From the NCBI RefSeq assembly GCF_001984215.1, contig NZ_CP019420.1:4836001-4900000 (forward strand): a stretch of DNA of 64,000 nt. Direction: 5' to 3'. Both the position numbers and the translations under genes were made by a program. The notes under the pieces were generated by a model. It did not search any database, was not told the origin of the DNA, and saw only the letters and a program-made list of their open reading frames with translations. Every line of letters starts with the position of its first letter. The first letter of the stretch is position 1. This DNA is from Mycobacterium sp. MS1601 (GTDB lineage: Bacteria; Actinomycetota; Actinomycetes; Mycobacteriales; Mycobacteriaceae). Positions 8,911-18,878 of the stretch are shown here, in pieces.

Positions 8911-10452
8911 ATGGAGAACTTCGACTGGCTGATGCAGGGGTTCGCCGAGGCGGCCACCCCCATGAACCTGCTGTACGCCGTGATCGGTGTGCTGCTGGGC
9001 ACCGCGGTGGGTGTGCTACCCGGCATCGGCCCGGCCATGACGGTGGCGCTGCTGTTGCCGATCACCTACAACGTCAGCCCCAGCGCGGCGTTCATCATGT
9101 TCGCCGGCATCTTCTACGGCGGTATGTACGGCGGTTCCACCACCTCGATCCTGTTGAACACGCCGGGCGAATCGTCGTCGGTGATCACCGCCATCGAGGG
9201 CAACAAGATGGCCAAAGCGGGCCGGGCCGCCCAAGCGCTGGCCACCGCCGCCATCGGGTCGTTCGTTGCCGGCGCCATCGGTACCGCGCTGCTGGCGGCA
9301 TTCGCCCCGGCGGTGTCCCGGTTCGCCGTGACGCTGGGCGCACCGAGTTACCTGGCGATCATGCTGTTCGCTCTGGTCGCCGTGACGGCGGTGCTGGGCT
9401 CGTCGAAACTGCGCGGCGCCATCTCGCTGTTCCTGGGCCTGGCCATCGGCCTGGTGGGCATCGACTCGCTGACCGGCCAGCCCCGTGCCACGTTCGGCCT
9501 GCCGCAGCTGTCCGACGGCATCGACATCGTGGTGATCGCGGTGGCTGTCTTCGCCGTTGGTGAGGCTCTCTGGGTGGCAGCGCACCTGCGTCGTCGTCCG
9601 GCCGACATCATTCCCGTCGGCCGGCCGTGGATGGACAAGAAGGACTGGGCACGGTCCTGGAAGCCGTGGCTGCGCGGCACCGCCTACGGGTTCCCGTTCG
9701 GCGCCCTGCCCGCCGGCGGCGCCGAATTGCCCACCTTCTTGAGCTACATCACGGAAAAGAAGCTGTCCAAGCATCCCGAGGAGTTCGGCAAGGGTGCCAT
9801 CGAAGGTGTGGCCGGACCGGAAGCGGCCAACAACGCCTCGGCGGCAGGCACATTGGTGCCGATGCTGTCACTGGGTCTGCCCACCAACGCCACCGCCGCG
9901 GTCATGCTGACCGCGTTCGTGTCCTACGGGATCCAGCCCGGCCCGACGCTGTTCGACAAGGAACCGCTGCTGATCTGGACGCTGATCGCCAGCTTGTTCA
10001 TCGGCAACTTCCTGCTGTTGGTGATCAACCTGCCGCTGGCGCCGCTGTGGGCCAAGCTGCTGCGCACCCCGCGACCGTACCTGTATGCCGGCATCCTGTT
10101 CTTTGCGATCCTGGGTGCGTTCGCCGTCAACATCCAACCGCTGGACCTGGCCCTGTTGCTGTTGTTCGGTCTGATGGGTCTGATGATGCGCCGCTTCGGG
10201 TTGCCCGTGCTGCCGCTGATCATCGGTGTCATCCTCGGCCCCCGTATCGAACGGCAGCTGCGCCAGAGCCTGCAGCTGGGCGGCGGCGACTGGAGCAGCC
10301 TGTTCACCGAGCCGGTGGCCATCGTCACCTACGTGCTGATGGCACTGCTGCTGCTGGCCCCGCTGGTGCTGAAGCTCATGCACCGCAGCGAGGAGACCCT
10401 GCTGATCGTGGAAGACGACAAGGATCAGCGAGAGAAGGCGAGGCAGCAGTAG
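8911..10452 (+). CDS. tctA: tripartite tricarboxylate transporter large permease TctA
   Basis: 513 aa, about 11-12 membrane helices. Family motifs include [17 protein letters not shown] near the N-terminus, [20 protein letters not shown], and the second-repeat [35 protein letters not shown]. It is the transport subunit, driven by ion gradients in characterised relatives. It starts one base after the tctB stop, and the usp gene starts directly after its own stop, so all four genes form one transcript. Confidence 0.94.
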   Translation: MENFDWLMQGFAEAATPMNLLYAVIGVLLGTAVGVLPGIGPAMTVALLLPITYNVSPSAAFIMFAGIFYGGMYGGSTTSILLNTPGESSSVITAIEGNKMAKAGRAAQALATAAIGSFVAGAIGTALLAAFAPAVSRFAVTLGAPSYLAIMLFALVAVTAVLGSSKLRGAISLFLGLAIGLVGIDSLTGQPRATFGLPQLSDGIDIVVIAVAVFAVGEALWVAAHLRRRPADIIPVGRPWMDKKDWARSWKPWLRGTAYGFPFGALPAGGAELPTFLSYITEKKLSKHPEEFGKGAIEGVAGPEAANNASAAGTLVPMLSLGLPTNATAAVMLTAFVSYGIQPGPTLFDKEPLLIWTLIASLFIGNFLLLVINLPLAPLWAKLLRTPRPYLYAGILFFAILGAFAVNIQPLDLALLLLFGLMGLMMRRFGLPVLPLIIGVILGPRIERQLRQSLQLGGGDWSSLFTEPVAIVTYVLMALLLLAPLVLKLMHRSEETLLIVEDDKDQREKARQQ

Positions 10453-10842
10453 ATGATAGTCGTGGGATACACCGCAGACGAGTTCGGCCGGGTCGCGCTC
10501 GATTACGGCATCGCCGAGGCCAAACTGCGCAATACCAAACTGCTGGTGGTCAATTCGACCGCGGGTGACTCGTATGTGGATGCCGCATTCGCCGCGCCCG
10601 ACGCGGTGCAGGAGTTGCAGAGCAGGTTGGCCGTGTGTGGTGTCGAGTACGAGATCGAGCAGCCGGTGGGCAAGTATGCTGCCGACGCCCTGCTGGAGGC
10701 CATGGACCGCTACGAGGCCGAGCTGCTGGTGATCGGTATCCGGCACCGCAACCCGGTAGGAAAGCTGTTGTTGGGCAGTGTGTCCCAGCAGTTGATCCTG
10801 CAGTGCCCCAAACCGGTGCTGGCGGTCAAGCCGCAGGAATGA
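10453..10842 (+). CDS. UspA-family universal stress protein, tct operon
   Basis: 129 aa, a single Usp domain. The ATP-binding signature G-x2-G-x9-G-S/T is seen in the C-terminal GIRHRNPVGKLLLGSVSQQL with partial match (the first Gly pair is spaced differently). It begins directly after the tctA stop. An ATP-binding stress protein as the last gene of a Tct operon suggests a regulatory or sensing role for transport; that is inference. Confidence 0.85.
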   Translation: MIVVGYTADEFGRVALDYGIAEAKLRNTKLLVVNSTAGDSYVDAAFAAPDAVQELQSRLAVCGVEYEIEQPVGKYAADALLEAMDRYEAELLVIGIRHRNPVGKLLLGSVSQQLILQCPKPVLAVKPQE

Positions 10843-10888
10843 TGCCCGGTGCGTTTGACTGCATCCGGCAACGGCTACCTCCGTGGGA

Positions 10889-12298
10889 ATGTCTGACACA
10901 CTCGGTCCCCACGTCTTCGTCCTCTTCGGCGCGACGGGTGATCTGGCCAAGCGCAAGCTCTTCCCCGGCCTGTATCACCTCGCCGCGGCTCATCGGCTGC
11001 CGGATGAGTACAGGATCATCGGCTCGGGCAGGCACGCGCCAGGTTCGGACGACGAGTTCCGCAGGATGGTCCGCGAGTCACTGAACGAGTTCGTCGACGA
11101 CCTCGACGGCGGTGTGGCTGACGCCGTGCTGGGTCGGCTGACGTTCACCGTCTCCGACGCCGACGACGGTGCCGACCTGGCCGAGGCGGTGCGTGAGGCG
11201 CAGCGCGAACTGGGCACGGACGTCCGGACCGTGATCTACCTGTCGGTGCCGCCGGCGGCCACCCGGTCGATGATCACCATGCTGGGCCGCGAACAGCTCA
11301 CCGAAGACACCCGGATCGTCATCGAGAAACCGTTCGGCACCGATCTGCAGACCTCCCGCGAGCTCGAGCGCACCCTCAAAGGGGTGTTCGCCGAGGAGCA
11401 GGTCTATCGCATCGACCATTTCCTCGGCAAGGAAGCGGTGCAGAACATCCTGGCGTTGCGGTTCGCCAACGGGCTGATCGAGCCGGCTTGGAACCGCAAC
11501 AACATCGAGTCCGTGCAGATCGACGTGCCCGAGAATCTGACCGCGCAGGGGCGCGGCAGCTTCTACGAGTCGACCGGCTGCTTCCGTGACATGGTGACCA
11601 CTCACCTGTGCCAGGTGCTCGGTTTTGTGGCCATGGAGTCGCCGGTGCAACTCCACGCGACCCAACTGCGCAACGAGAAGTCGAAGGTGTTCACGGCCGT
11701 GCGTCCGCTCGATCCTGCACGCGTGGTCTTCGGTCAGTACGACGGCTACCGCGACCTCGATGATGTGGCCGACGACTCCGAGGTGGAGACCTTCGTTGCG
11801 CTGGAGGCGTGGGTGGACACCGAACGGTGGCTGGGCGTGCCGTTCTATCTACGCACCGGAAAGGCGTTGGGCGACAACCGTAGGGTGGTCACCCTGCGGT
11901 TCCGGACCCCACCGTGCGGACGGTTCGGCGAAAGCGGCTACGGCCCGGACGAGCTGGTGCTCGAATTGGACGACAACCCGACGGCCGACATCCACTTGAA
12001 CGTCAAACGCCCCGGTCCCGACCTTGCTCTGACTCGCGGGACGTTCCACCTGGATCTGACGGCCGACGATCCCGGCGATGCGCCCTTGGAGGCTTACGAG
12101 CGTCTGCTGCTCGACGTGATGCGCGGGGATCAGACGCTGTTCACCCGGGCCGACGAGGTGGACCGGCTGTGGCAGGTGTGCCAGCCGGTGCTGGACAACC
12201 CGCCGCGCCCGCAGCCCTATGCCCAGGGCTCGTGGGGCCCGCAGGACGCGGTGGAGTTGCCGCAGGGCGGTTGGCTGCTGGGCGCCGTCGACGGCTGA
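10889..12298 (+). CDS. zwf: glucose-6-phosphate 1-dehydrogenase
   Basis: 469 aa from the ATG at 10889; a GTG two codons upstream is an alternative. The Rossmann motif [17 protein letters not shown] is at the N-terminus, IEKPFGTD follows, and the active-site signature [14 protein letters not shown] contains the catalytic His region. Length and end fit the zwf1-type enzyme of mycobacteria. It oxidises glucose 6-phosphate to 6-phosphogluconolactone with NADP reduction, the first step of the oxidative pentose phosphate pathway. Here it stands alone, not in a tal-tkt-opcA cluster. Confidence 0.95.
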   Translation: MSDTLGPHVFVLFGATGDLAKRKLFPGLYHLAAAHRLPDEYRIIGSGRHAPGSDDEFRRMVRESLNEFVDDLDGGVADAVLGRLTFTVSDADDGADLAEAVREAQRELGTDVRTVIYLSVPPAATRSMITMLGREQLTEDTRIVIEKPFGTDLQTSRELERTLKGVFAEEQVYRIDHFLGKEAVQNILALRFANGLIEPAWNRNNIESVQIDVPENLTAQGRGSFYESTGCFRDMVTTHLCQVLGFVAMESPVQLHATQLRNEKSKVFTAVRPLDPARVVFGQYDGYRDLDDVADDSEVETFVALEAWVDTERWLGVPFYLRTGKALGDNRRVVTLRFRTPPCGRFGESGYGPDELVLELDDNPTADIHLNVKRPGPDLALTRGTFHLDLTADDPGDAPLEAYERLLLDVMRGDQTLFTRADEVDRLWQVCQPVLDNPPRPQPYAQGSWGPQDAVELPQGGWLLGAVDG

Positions 12299-12372
12299 AC
12301 AGAGCGTCCCGAGGCTCGTATACCATTAGCTGGAATTCGACGGGGAATCGAAGAGCCAAGGCAGGCTGAGTC

Positions 12373-13350
12373 ATGGACCACCTCAGTTCATTCGCTGGTG
12401 CGCAGGGCCAGCGAGTACGGCTGCTGCGGATTTATCTGGGTGCTACAACGTTTCTCTATCTCTACGGCGTGGTCTTCACACTGTTCCCGATTCGCACCGA
12501 CATCGCCTACGGCAACCCCATCGGCGGGATCATCGCCATCGTGCTGGGATTGGCCGGCCTGCTACAGCTGGCGGTGGCGCCGGGCCGCCTGCTGCCCGCC
12601 ACGGTGGCTGCATGCGTCGCTACCCCCATCGTGATGGCTTTTCATGTCACCTTGACCGCCGAGTACATGTGCTTGATCGCACCGATGTTCTTGGCCATGT
12701 ATGTCAGAGCGTTCCATCCGCCCCGCCAGGCCTGGTGCATCGTCGTGACCTTGGCGGCGGCGTGCTGCGTTGCCGTCGCTGTTGCGCCGGCGCCGTTCAC
12801 GGGTGTCATCACCTTTCTGATCATCGTCGTGGCGATCATCGGTGCGGCCGAGTCATTCGGCTTGCTCATGCGCGCAATGTTCTCGGCGGCGTGTACCGAT
12901 CCGATGACCGGCCTGCTCAACCGTGCGGGTTGGGAGATCGGCACCAGTGATCTGCTGAGTCGGGCACGGGCGACAAGGACACCTGTCACCGTGGTGGCCA
13001 TCGATATCGTCGGCCTCAAGCGTCTCAACGACACCTACGGCCATCGTGCCGGAGACCGCCGCATCATCGACTATGCGCGCAGTTGGCGACAGGCAGCGCC
13101 CCGGAATGCGGTGGTGGCGCGGCTTGGTGGTGACGAGTTTGCGATCGGTGTGGCCGCCGCCGACCCGGGGGTTGTCGCTGACTTCCTGCGCGCGATAGCT
13201 CGACGCACTCCGGAGGCCAGCGTCGGCACGGCGACGCAGGATGCTGCCGAGGCGAACATCTCGGAGTTGTACGCGCACGCCGACTCCATGCTCTACCAAA
13301 GTCGAGGCCGGCCGCTGAGCAGGGAGGATCCCGAGGACGTGGACGTGTGA
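12373..13350 (+). CDS. membrane GGDEF-domain protein (diguanylate cyclase)
   Basis: 325 aa. Six hydrophobic helices fill residues ~20-175, then a GGDEF domain follows (TDPMTGLLNRAGWE, DIVGLKRLNDTYGH). The catalytic motif RLGGDEF is intact at about residue 250, so c-di-GMP synthesis from two GTP is plausible. The RxxD product-inhibition site five residues upstream is missing (the sequence there is PRNAVVA). No EAL domain is present. The predicted membrane segment may sense a signal; it is not a recognised named sensor. Confidence 0.88.
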   Translation: MDHLSSFAGAQGQRVRLLRIYLGATTFLYLYGVVFTLFPIRTDIAYGNPIGGIIAIVLGLAGLLQLAVAPGRLLPATVAACVATPIVMAFHVTLTAEYMCLIAPMFLAMYVRAFHPPRQAWCIVVTLAAACCVAVAVAPAPFTGVITFLIIVVAIIGAAESFGLLMRAMFSAACTDPMTGLLNRAGWEIGTSDLLSRARATRTPVTVVAIDIVGLKRLNDTYGHRAGDRRIIDYARSWRQAAPRNAVVARLGGDEFAIGVAAADPGVVADFLRAIARRTPEASVGTATQDAAEANISELYAHADSMLYQSRGRPLSREDPEDVDV

Positions 13351-13355
13351 AGTCG

Positions 13356-14030
13356 CTATTGCCGCGACACTTTGCGTCCGATCTCTTCGGCAATCCGCAC
13401 CGCCGTGTCGGCCGGGTCGGCGCCGCAGGTGTTGACGTCGACGACGATGTTCCTGCGTAGGGCGAGTGCCCTGCCGCAGGCCCAGCCGGGGGCGGCCGCG
13501 TCGACGTGCGTGGCGACGGTGCTCAGGATGTGGTCGACCTGGCTGATCTCGCCGACGGTCCACTGCGAACCGCTCTGGGTGTGGGTGTACTCGTGGCAGG
13601 CGGGCCACTGCTGAACTGCCGTCTCGAAGAACGCGGCCGCGGGTTTGGCGTAGGGAAACAGGACGACCGCCTGTTTGAGGTAGTGGGTGAAGGCATCGCC
13701 GTTGTTGAAGCTCTGATCCAACTCGGCTCGAAACCCGCTGCCGGCGTACACCGGGGCCTCGGCCGCGCCGTCGATCGACAGGCACTCCAGTGGCGCCATG
13801 ACGGCGCTGTTGTCCGACATGGTTGTCTTGGATTCCGTGATCGTCATCGGTGCCCCCATGATGGCGGAGGCTTCTTGTGGACTCAGCAGCAGACGCGGGA
13901 GTTCCCGCTCGACCAGCGGGCGGGGCTTCAGAGTTGGTGTGGGCTCAGGTGAGGCGGCGTTACTGGTCGAGCCGCAGCCGGCCACCAGGATGCAGAGCAC
14001 AACGACAGCGGCTCGTCGTTTTTGGCGCAT
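13356..14030 (-). CDS. PknH_C-type sensor-domain lipoprotein
   Basis: 224 aa. A short signal peptide ends in ILVAGCGS, a lipobox, followed by a Pro/Thr linker. The domain pattern LLLSPQEASAIMGAPM...CLSIDGAAEAPVY...ACHEYT...WACGRALALRRNIVVDVNTCG carries four cysteines in the order seen in the extracellular PknH-like domain of mycobacterial lipoproteins (LppH/LpqQ group). It is thought to bind small ligands at the cell surface. It is convergent with the GGDEF gene, 5 bp apart. Confidence 0.82.
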   Translation of the reverse strand: MRQKRRAAVVVLCILVAGCGSTSNAASPEPTPTLKPRPLVERELPRLLLSPQEASAIMGAPMTITESKTTMSDNSAVMAPLECLSIDGAAEAPVYAGSGFRAELDQSFNNGDAFTHYLKQAVVLFPYAKPAAAFFETAVQQWPACHEYTHTQSGSQWTVGEISQVDHILSTVATHVDAAAPGWACGRALALRRNIVVDVNTCGADPADTAVRIAEEIGRKVSRQ

Positions 14031-14165
14031 GCAGCCATGGTGCGACCGGCGGGTGATCCGGCCGCGGAAGTGAACCGCGTTTCCTGGTCACGATGAGCAG
14101 TTGTTCCGGTAACACATTCATTCGTGCCGTGTCATATCCATGACCCGGCCGTTACTTCGCCCCAC

Positions 14166-14468
14166 TCAGATGTCGATGCGAATGGTCCCGTCGATCTCGC
14201 TGACACCGTAGGCCCGCACCGAGAGCCCGCTACCGGACGTTTCTACGCCCGAGCGCAGGTCGTAGGTCATGTTGTGTAGCGGGCACACCACCACCGAGTC
14301 GTCGAGCAATCCGTCGGCCAACGGCCCGCCCTTGTGTGGACACACAGCCGCAAGGGCTCGCAGGGACCCGTCGCGCATCCGGTACACCGCTACCTGCTCG
14401 CCGTCGACGGCGAACGTGCGACCCTCACCGCTGGGGATCTCCTCGACGCGTCCCACCTCGATGCTCAT
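14166..14468 (-). CDS. nirD: nitrite reductase (NADH) small subunit NirD
   Basis: 100 aa. The start is the ATG that overlaps the nirB stop (ATGA); a longer in-frame extension is a shadow of nirB. Rieske-like spacing is visible, CPHKGGPL and CPLHNMTYDL, i.e. the Cys-His/Cys-His pattern is present. NirD pairs with NirB in assimilatory reduction of nitrite to ammonium. Confidence 0.92.
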   Translation of the reverse strand: MSIEVGRVEEIPSGEGRTFAVDGEQVAVYRMRDGSLRALAAVCPHKGGPLADGLLDDSVVVCPLHNMTYDLRSGVETSGSGLSVRAYGVSEIDGTIRIDI

Positions 14469-16933
14469 CGCACCGGCACCTGAGGCAGCGGCAGCAGCGG
14501 CAACGAGGTGCGGAACTGCCCTTCGGTGACGGGCTGCGCTCCGTCCTTCCACGGGTCACGATATGCGGCAATGGATTTCGCCATCCGCTCTTCCAGTCCC
14601 TCGGCCAGGCCCTCGGCGTCGTCGACGATCACGGCACGCAGGTGCTCGATGCCGACCCGGGGCACCCAGGTGTAGGTGCGCTCCAGCCAGTTCGCGCTTT
14701 CGCGGTAGTACTGCAGGAACCGACCGGTCAGCGTCATCACCTCCTCGGCTGAGTCGACGCGCGCCAGCAGGTCGCCTTTGCGGATGTGCGCCCCGGCGGC
14801 CCCACCGACGTAGATCTCCCACTGTCCGCCGTCGATCGCCTGCACGCCCAGGTCCTTGCACAGCGCCTCGGCGCAGTTGCGCGGGCATCCGGTGACGGCC
14901 AGCTTGAGCTTGGCCGGGCTGGCCAACCCCTGATAGCGCTCTTCCAGCGCGATGCCCAGCGCGGTGGAGTCGCCCACCCCGAAGCGGCAGAAGTCGCTAC
15001 CCACACAGGTTTTCACGGTCCGGAAGCTCTTGCCGTAGGCGTATCCCGACGGCATGTCCAGATCTGCCCACACCCCGGGCAGGTCTTCCTTGCGGACCCC
15101 GAGCAGGTCGATGCGTTGTCCGCCGGTGCATTTGATCATCGGTATCTCGTACTTCTCGGCGACATCGGCGATCTTGCGCAGTTGCGCGACGGAGGTCACG
15201 CCACCCTTCATCTGGGGCACCACCGAGAACGTGCCGTCACGCTGGATGTTGGCGTGCACCCGGTCGTTGATGAACCGGGCGTCTTTTTCGTCGACGAACT
15301 CGTCGGCCCACATCATCTCCAACAGCGACGACAGGGCCATCTTGGATCCGGCGTCGGCCTTGCCGTCGGGAGCCAGGGCATTGAACACCGACGATACCGA
15401 ATGCAGGTGCAGTTCCCGGATCAGCCGCATCAGCTCGGGTTTGGCGTACGGGACGCCCGGCACGTACCAGGAGGCCGACGGATCCTCGGTGACCGCACCG
15501 CCGGCGGCCCACTCGACGATCTGGCCCACCAACTGCTTACACGAGCCGCAGCCCTTGCCCGCCTTGGTCTTCTTCATCACGCCGGCCACCGAGGTGGTGC
15601 CGTCCTTCACGCAGGACACCAGGGCGCCTTTGGAGACACCGTTGCAGTTGCACACCTGGGCGTCGTCGGACAGTTCCGCGACACCGACTTCGACGTCGGG
15701 GGTGCCGATGTCGAACATCAGCGCCACCCGCTCGTCGGGCAGGGGCAGTCCGTTGTCGAAGGCCTGCGTCAGGAACGACACCTTGCTGACATCACCGACG
15801 AGGGTGGCGCCCACCAGCTTTCCGTCGCGGATGACCACCGTCTTGTACACCCCCTTCCGCGGCTCGGAGTACTGCACGAACTCGTCTCCCGCGTGTTCGG
15901 GTGCTTTGATGCCCATCGAGGCGACGTCGACGCCGGCCACCTTCAGCTTGGTTGCCACCCGCGACCCGTGGTACGCCGCGTGAAGATCGGTGTTGGTGAG
16001 GTGGTCGGCGAGCACTTTGGCCTGCTCCCACAGCGGGGCGACCAGGCCGTACACCTGTCCGCGGTGCTGGGCGCATTCACCGACGACGTAGATGTCGTCG
16101 TCGTCGACCGAGCGCATGTGGTCGTCGGTGACGATGGCGCGTTCCACGGTCAGACCGGCGCGTTGTGCCAGGCCCACATTGGGCCGGATGCCTGCGGCGA
16201 TCACCAGCATGTCGCAGTCCAGTCGTTTCCCGTCGGAGAACACCACGCCTTTGAGTCGCCCGCCGGCGCCCTCGTCATCCACCAGCACTTCGGTGGTCCG
16301 CTTCGAGGTGTGCACGCCGATACCCAGTGCCTCCACCGACTTCTGCAGAATCGCACCGGCCAAGTCGTCGAGTTGGGCGTTCATCAGCGTGGGTCCGGCG
16401 TGCACCACGTCGACGGCCATGCCCCGGTTCTGCAGTCCGCGTGCGGCCTCGAGCCCAAGCAGGCCGCCGCCGATCACCACGGCCTTGGTGCGGTTGGCGG
16501 CCTCGGCGATCATCGACGACGTGTCGTCGAGGGTGCGAAACCCGAAAACACCGTCGGCCAAGGTCTTGTCGTCGGCCCACAGTCCGGTCATCGGTGGGAA
16601 GAACGACCGGCTGCCGGTGGCCAGGATCAGCTTGTCGTAGCGCATGGACGTGCCGTCGTCGGCGTGCACAAGGTGGGCGAAGGTGTCGACCCGGACTACG
16701 CGGACGCCAGCTCGCAAGTCGATGTTGTTGTCGGAGTACCAATCCAGGGTGTTGAGGTAGATCTCTCCCGGATCATCGCTGCCGGCAAGCACATTCGACA
16801 ACAGGATGCGGTTGTAGTTGCCGTAGGGTTCGTCGCCGAACACCGTGATGTCGAATTGTTCTGAGCGACTGAGTATTTCTTCGATGGCCCTGATGCCGGC
16901 CATTCCGTTGCCGACGACCACCAGGCGCGTCAT
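14465..16933 (-). CDS. nirB: nitrite reductase (NADH) large subunit NirB
   Basis: 822 aa, normal for the family. It has an N-terminal FAD-binding pyridine nucleotide disulfide reductase domain (VVGNGMAGIRAIEEIL, later VIGGGLLGLEAARGL), a BFD-like [2Fe-2S] domain with CNC near residue 426 and CGSC near 462, and the sulfite/nitrite reductase half with siroheme-[4Fe-4S] ligands TCVGSDFCRFGVG and TGCPRNCAEA. It reduces nitrite to ammonium with NAD(P)H in the cytosol. It is flanked by nirD (4-bp overlap) and by a 117-aa gene ending one base upstream, so the three form one operon. Confidence 0.95.
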   Translation of the reverse strand: MTRLVVVGNGMAGIRAIEEILSRSEQFDITVFGDEPYGNYNRILLSNVLAGSDDPGEIYLNTLDWYSDNNIDLRAGVRVVRVDTFAHLVHADDGTSMRYDKLILATGSRSFFPPMTGLWADDKTLADGVFGFRTLDDTSSMIAEAANRTKAVVIGGGLLGLEAARGLQNRGMAVDVVHAGPTLMNAQLDDLAGAILQKSVEALGIGVHTSKRTTEVLVDDEGAGGRLKGVVFSDGKRLDCDMLVIAAGIRPNVGLAQRAGLTVERAIVTDDHMRSVDDDDIYVVGECAQHRGQVYGLVAPLWEQAKVLADHLTNTDLHAAYHGSRVATKLKVAGVDVASMGIKAPEHAGDEFVQYSEPRKGVYKTVVIRDGKLVGATLVGDVSKVSFLTQAFDNGLPLPDERVALMFDIGTPDVEVGVAELSDDAQVCNCNGVSKGALVSCVKDGTTSVAGVMKKTKAGKGCGSCKQLVGQIVEWAAGGAVTEDPSASWYVPGVPYAKPELMRLIRELHLHSVSSVFNALAPDGKADAGSKMALSSLLEMMWADEFVDEKDARFINDRVHANIQRDGTFSVVPQMKGGVTSVAQLRKIADVAEKYEIPMIKCTGGQRIDLLGVRKEDLPGVWADLDMPSGYAYGKSFRTVKTCVGSDFCRFGVGDSTALGIALEERYQGLASPAKLKLAVTGCPRNCAEALCKDLGVQAIDGGQWEIYVGGAAGAHIRKGDLLARVDSAEEVMTLTGRFLQYYRESANWLERTYTWVPRVGIEHLRAVIVDDAEGLAEGLEERMAKSIAAYRDPWKDGAQPVTEGQFRTSLPLLPLPQVPVR

Positions 16934-17287
16934 CTAGAACTCCACCAGGCCAAGGTCGACGATCACCGTTCCCGCGGCGCCGGAGGGAGCGCTGACGTAC
17001 AGTTCGAGCACCGTGTCGGCTAACAGGTCCTCCACCACCCGAAGTGCCACGTGGGTGGCACCTTTGGCGGCAATGGGGAAATAGCGCATGGGTTTTCCGT
17101 CGCGGTAGAGCACCACGCTGATCATGTGCTTGCTGGAGTTGCCGCCGCGGAAGTAGACGGGCTGGGTGGTGGCGCCCGCGGGCACCACGTATTTCAGCGC
17201 GTCATCGACCAAAGCCGGTTTGTCGTAACCGTCGCCCTTGAATTCGAATACGCCCTGCAGGAACTGGGGACTGCTGCCGTCGGACAT
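16934..17287 (-). CDS. conserved hypothetical protein, first gene of the nirBD operon
   Basis: 117 aa from the ATG before SDGSSPQFLQGVFEFKGD; an upstream extension exists but lies in the promoter region. The stop is directly followed by nirB. There is no signal peptide, membrane segment, Cys pair or motif I recognise. The pattern is of a compact beta-rich protein (VYFRGGNSSKHMISVVLYRD...GTVIVDLGLVEF). Its tight coupling implies a role in nitrite reduction, for example cofactor or partner binding; this is inference from position only. Confidence 0.75.
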   Translation of the reverse strand: MSDGSSPQFLQGVFEFKGDGYDKPALVDDALKYVVPAGATTQPVYFRGGNSSKHMISVVLYRDGKPMRYFPIAAKGATHVALRVVEDLLADTVLELYVSAPSGAAGTVIVDLGLVEF

Positions 17288-17310
17288 GGGCTCGAAGCTA
17301 GAAGCGCATT

Positions 17311-17326
17311 GTTTCGTCGCGGTTTC
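17311..17326. promoter_or_regulatory. candidate GlnR-type site upstream of the nir operon
   Basis: GTTTC-N6-GTTTC on the plus strand, which reads GAAAC-N6-GAAAC on the minus strand and satisfies the AC-n9-AC GlnR pattern. It lies 24-39 bp upstream of the 117-aa gene and about 140 bp upstream of the divergent transporter. GlnR control of nitrate/nitrite genes is established in mycobacteria and Streptomyces; binding here is inferred. Confidence 0.35.
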
Positions 17327-17465
17327 GCACGCGAGTCGCCCGTGGATATCCGTGCGCACACGGCAAAAGGCTCACGGTGAGCACTTCGGTCATGTGAGGG
17401 GCAATTGACAAGCCCGACACGGCTGGGCAATCGAGGCGGAATGCCGAGTCCGTACAACTTTTCTC

Positions 17466-18878
17466 ATGACCCGTGGGAAAACCATCGAGCACTGGGATGC
17501 CGAAGACCTCGACGCCTGGAACTCGGGCGGCAGTAAAGTCGCCAAACGCAACCTGATCTGGTCCATCTTCGCCGAGCACGTCGGCTTCTCGGTGTGGTCC
17601 ATCTGGTCGGTGATGGTGCTGTTCATGCCACAGGACGTCTACGGCATCGACGCCGCGGGCAAGTTCTATCTGGTGGCCATGCCCACCCTGGTGGGCGCCT
17701 TCATGCGCATTCCGTACACCATCGCCCCGGCGCGCTTCGGCGGCCGTAACTGGACCATCGTCAGCGCCCTGTTGTTGTTGATCCCGCTGGTGCTGACGTT
17801 GTGGGTGATGTCGCAGCCCGGCGTTTCGTACACCACGTTCATGATCGTGGCGGCGTTCGCCGGCCTCGGCGGCGGCAACTTCGCCTCCTCGATGACCAAC
17901 ATCAACGCCTTCTACCCGCAGCGGCTCAAGGGCTGGGCGCTGGGGCTCAACGCCGGCGGTGGCAACATCGGCGTGCCGGTGATCCAGCTGATCGGTCTGT
18001 TGGTGATCGCCGCGGTCAGCAACACCGCCCCCTACATCGTGTGCGCCATCTACCTGGTGCTGGTGGGCCTGGCCGCCGTCGGTGCCGCGCTGTTCATGGA
18101 CAACCTGGGCAACCAGCGCTCCAATCTCGGTGCGATGGTCGAGGCCATGCGGTTCAAGCACTCCTGGGTGATGAGCTTCCTCTACATCGGCACCTTCGGG
18201 TCGTTCATCGGCTTCTCCTTCGCGTTCGGGCAGGTGTTGCAGATCAACTACCTGGCCGGCGGCGACACCCCTGCTCAGGCCTCGCTGCACGCGGCGCAGA
18301 TCGCGTTCCTGGGCCCGCTGCTGGGCTCGATCTCGCGGCCGTTCGGCGGCAAGTTGGCCGACAAGATCGGCGGCGGCAAGATCACGCTCTACGTGTTCGT
18401 GGCGATGATCTTCGCCGCAGGCATCCTGGTGGCCGCCGGGGTGCTCGACGACGGCAGCGCCGGTGCGCCCACCGGCGGCCAGATGTTCGCCTACGTGGCC
18501 GGCTTCATCCTGCTGTTCATCCTGTCCGGGCTGGGCAACGGCTCGACCTACAAGATGATCCCATCCATCTTCGAGGCCAAGGCCCAGGGTCACGTCGAGT
18601 GGAGCAAGGACGAGAAGGCTGCCTGGTCGCGCAGCATGTCCGGTGCGCTCATCGGATTCGCCGGCGCCGTTGGGGCTCTCGGTGGCGTGGGCATCAACAT
18701 CGTGCTGCGAATGTCCTACGTCAGTGATGCCAAGTCGGCCACCAACGCCTTCTGGGTGTTCCTCGGCTTCTACGTGGTGTGTGCGTTCGTGACGTGGTTT
18801 GTGTTCCTGCGGATGAAGCGCGCCGCCTCCACCGGGGAACTGGTGGGCCGCACCCCTGAGACGGTGGGGGCAAGCTGA
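17466..18878 (+). CDS. NarK-family nitrate/nitrite MFS transporter
   Basis: 470 aa with 12 predicted membrane helices. NarK-specific stretches include the glycine-rich GLGGGNFASSMTNINAFYPQRLKGWALGLNAGGGN region (helix 5) and a second nitrate signature SGLGNGSTYKMIPSIF. It imports nitrate and/or exports nitrite. A TTGACA hexamer at 17405-17410 could be a -35 element; I see no clear -10. Its TGA overlaps the proposed CTG start of the nitrate reductase, so uptake and reduction are co-transcribed. Confidence 0.92.
   Translation: MTRGKTIEHWDAEDLDAWNSGGSKVAKRNLIWSIFAEHVGFSVWSIWSVMVLFMPQDVYGIDAAGKFYLVAMPTLVGAFMRIPYTIAPARFGGRNWTIVSALLLLIPLVLTLWVMSQPGVSYTTFMIVAAFAGLGGGNFASSMTNINAFYPQRLKGWALGLNAGGGNIGVPVIQLIGLLVIAAVSNTAPYIVCAIYLVLVGLAAVGAALFMDNLGNQRSNLGAMVEAMRFKHSWVMSFLYIGTFGSFIGFSFAFGQVLQINYLAGGDTPAQASLHAAQIAFLGPLLGSISRPFGGKLADKIGGGKITLYVFVAMIFAAGILVAAGVLDDGSAGAPTGGQMFAYVAGFILLFILSGLGNGSTYKMIPSIFEAKAQGHVEWSKDEKAAWSRSMSGALIGFAGAVGALGGVGINIVLRMSYVSDAKSATNAFWVFLGFYVVCAFVTWFVFLRMKRAASTGELVGRTPETVGAS

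Noticed and set aside
14786..16864. 692-codon open frame antisense to nirB
   Set aside because: NirB on the other strand has all family motifs; long antisense frames are common at this GC content, and this one has no recognisable domain.
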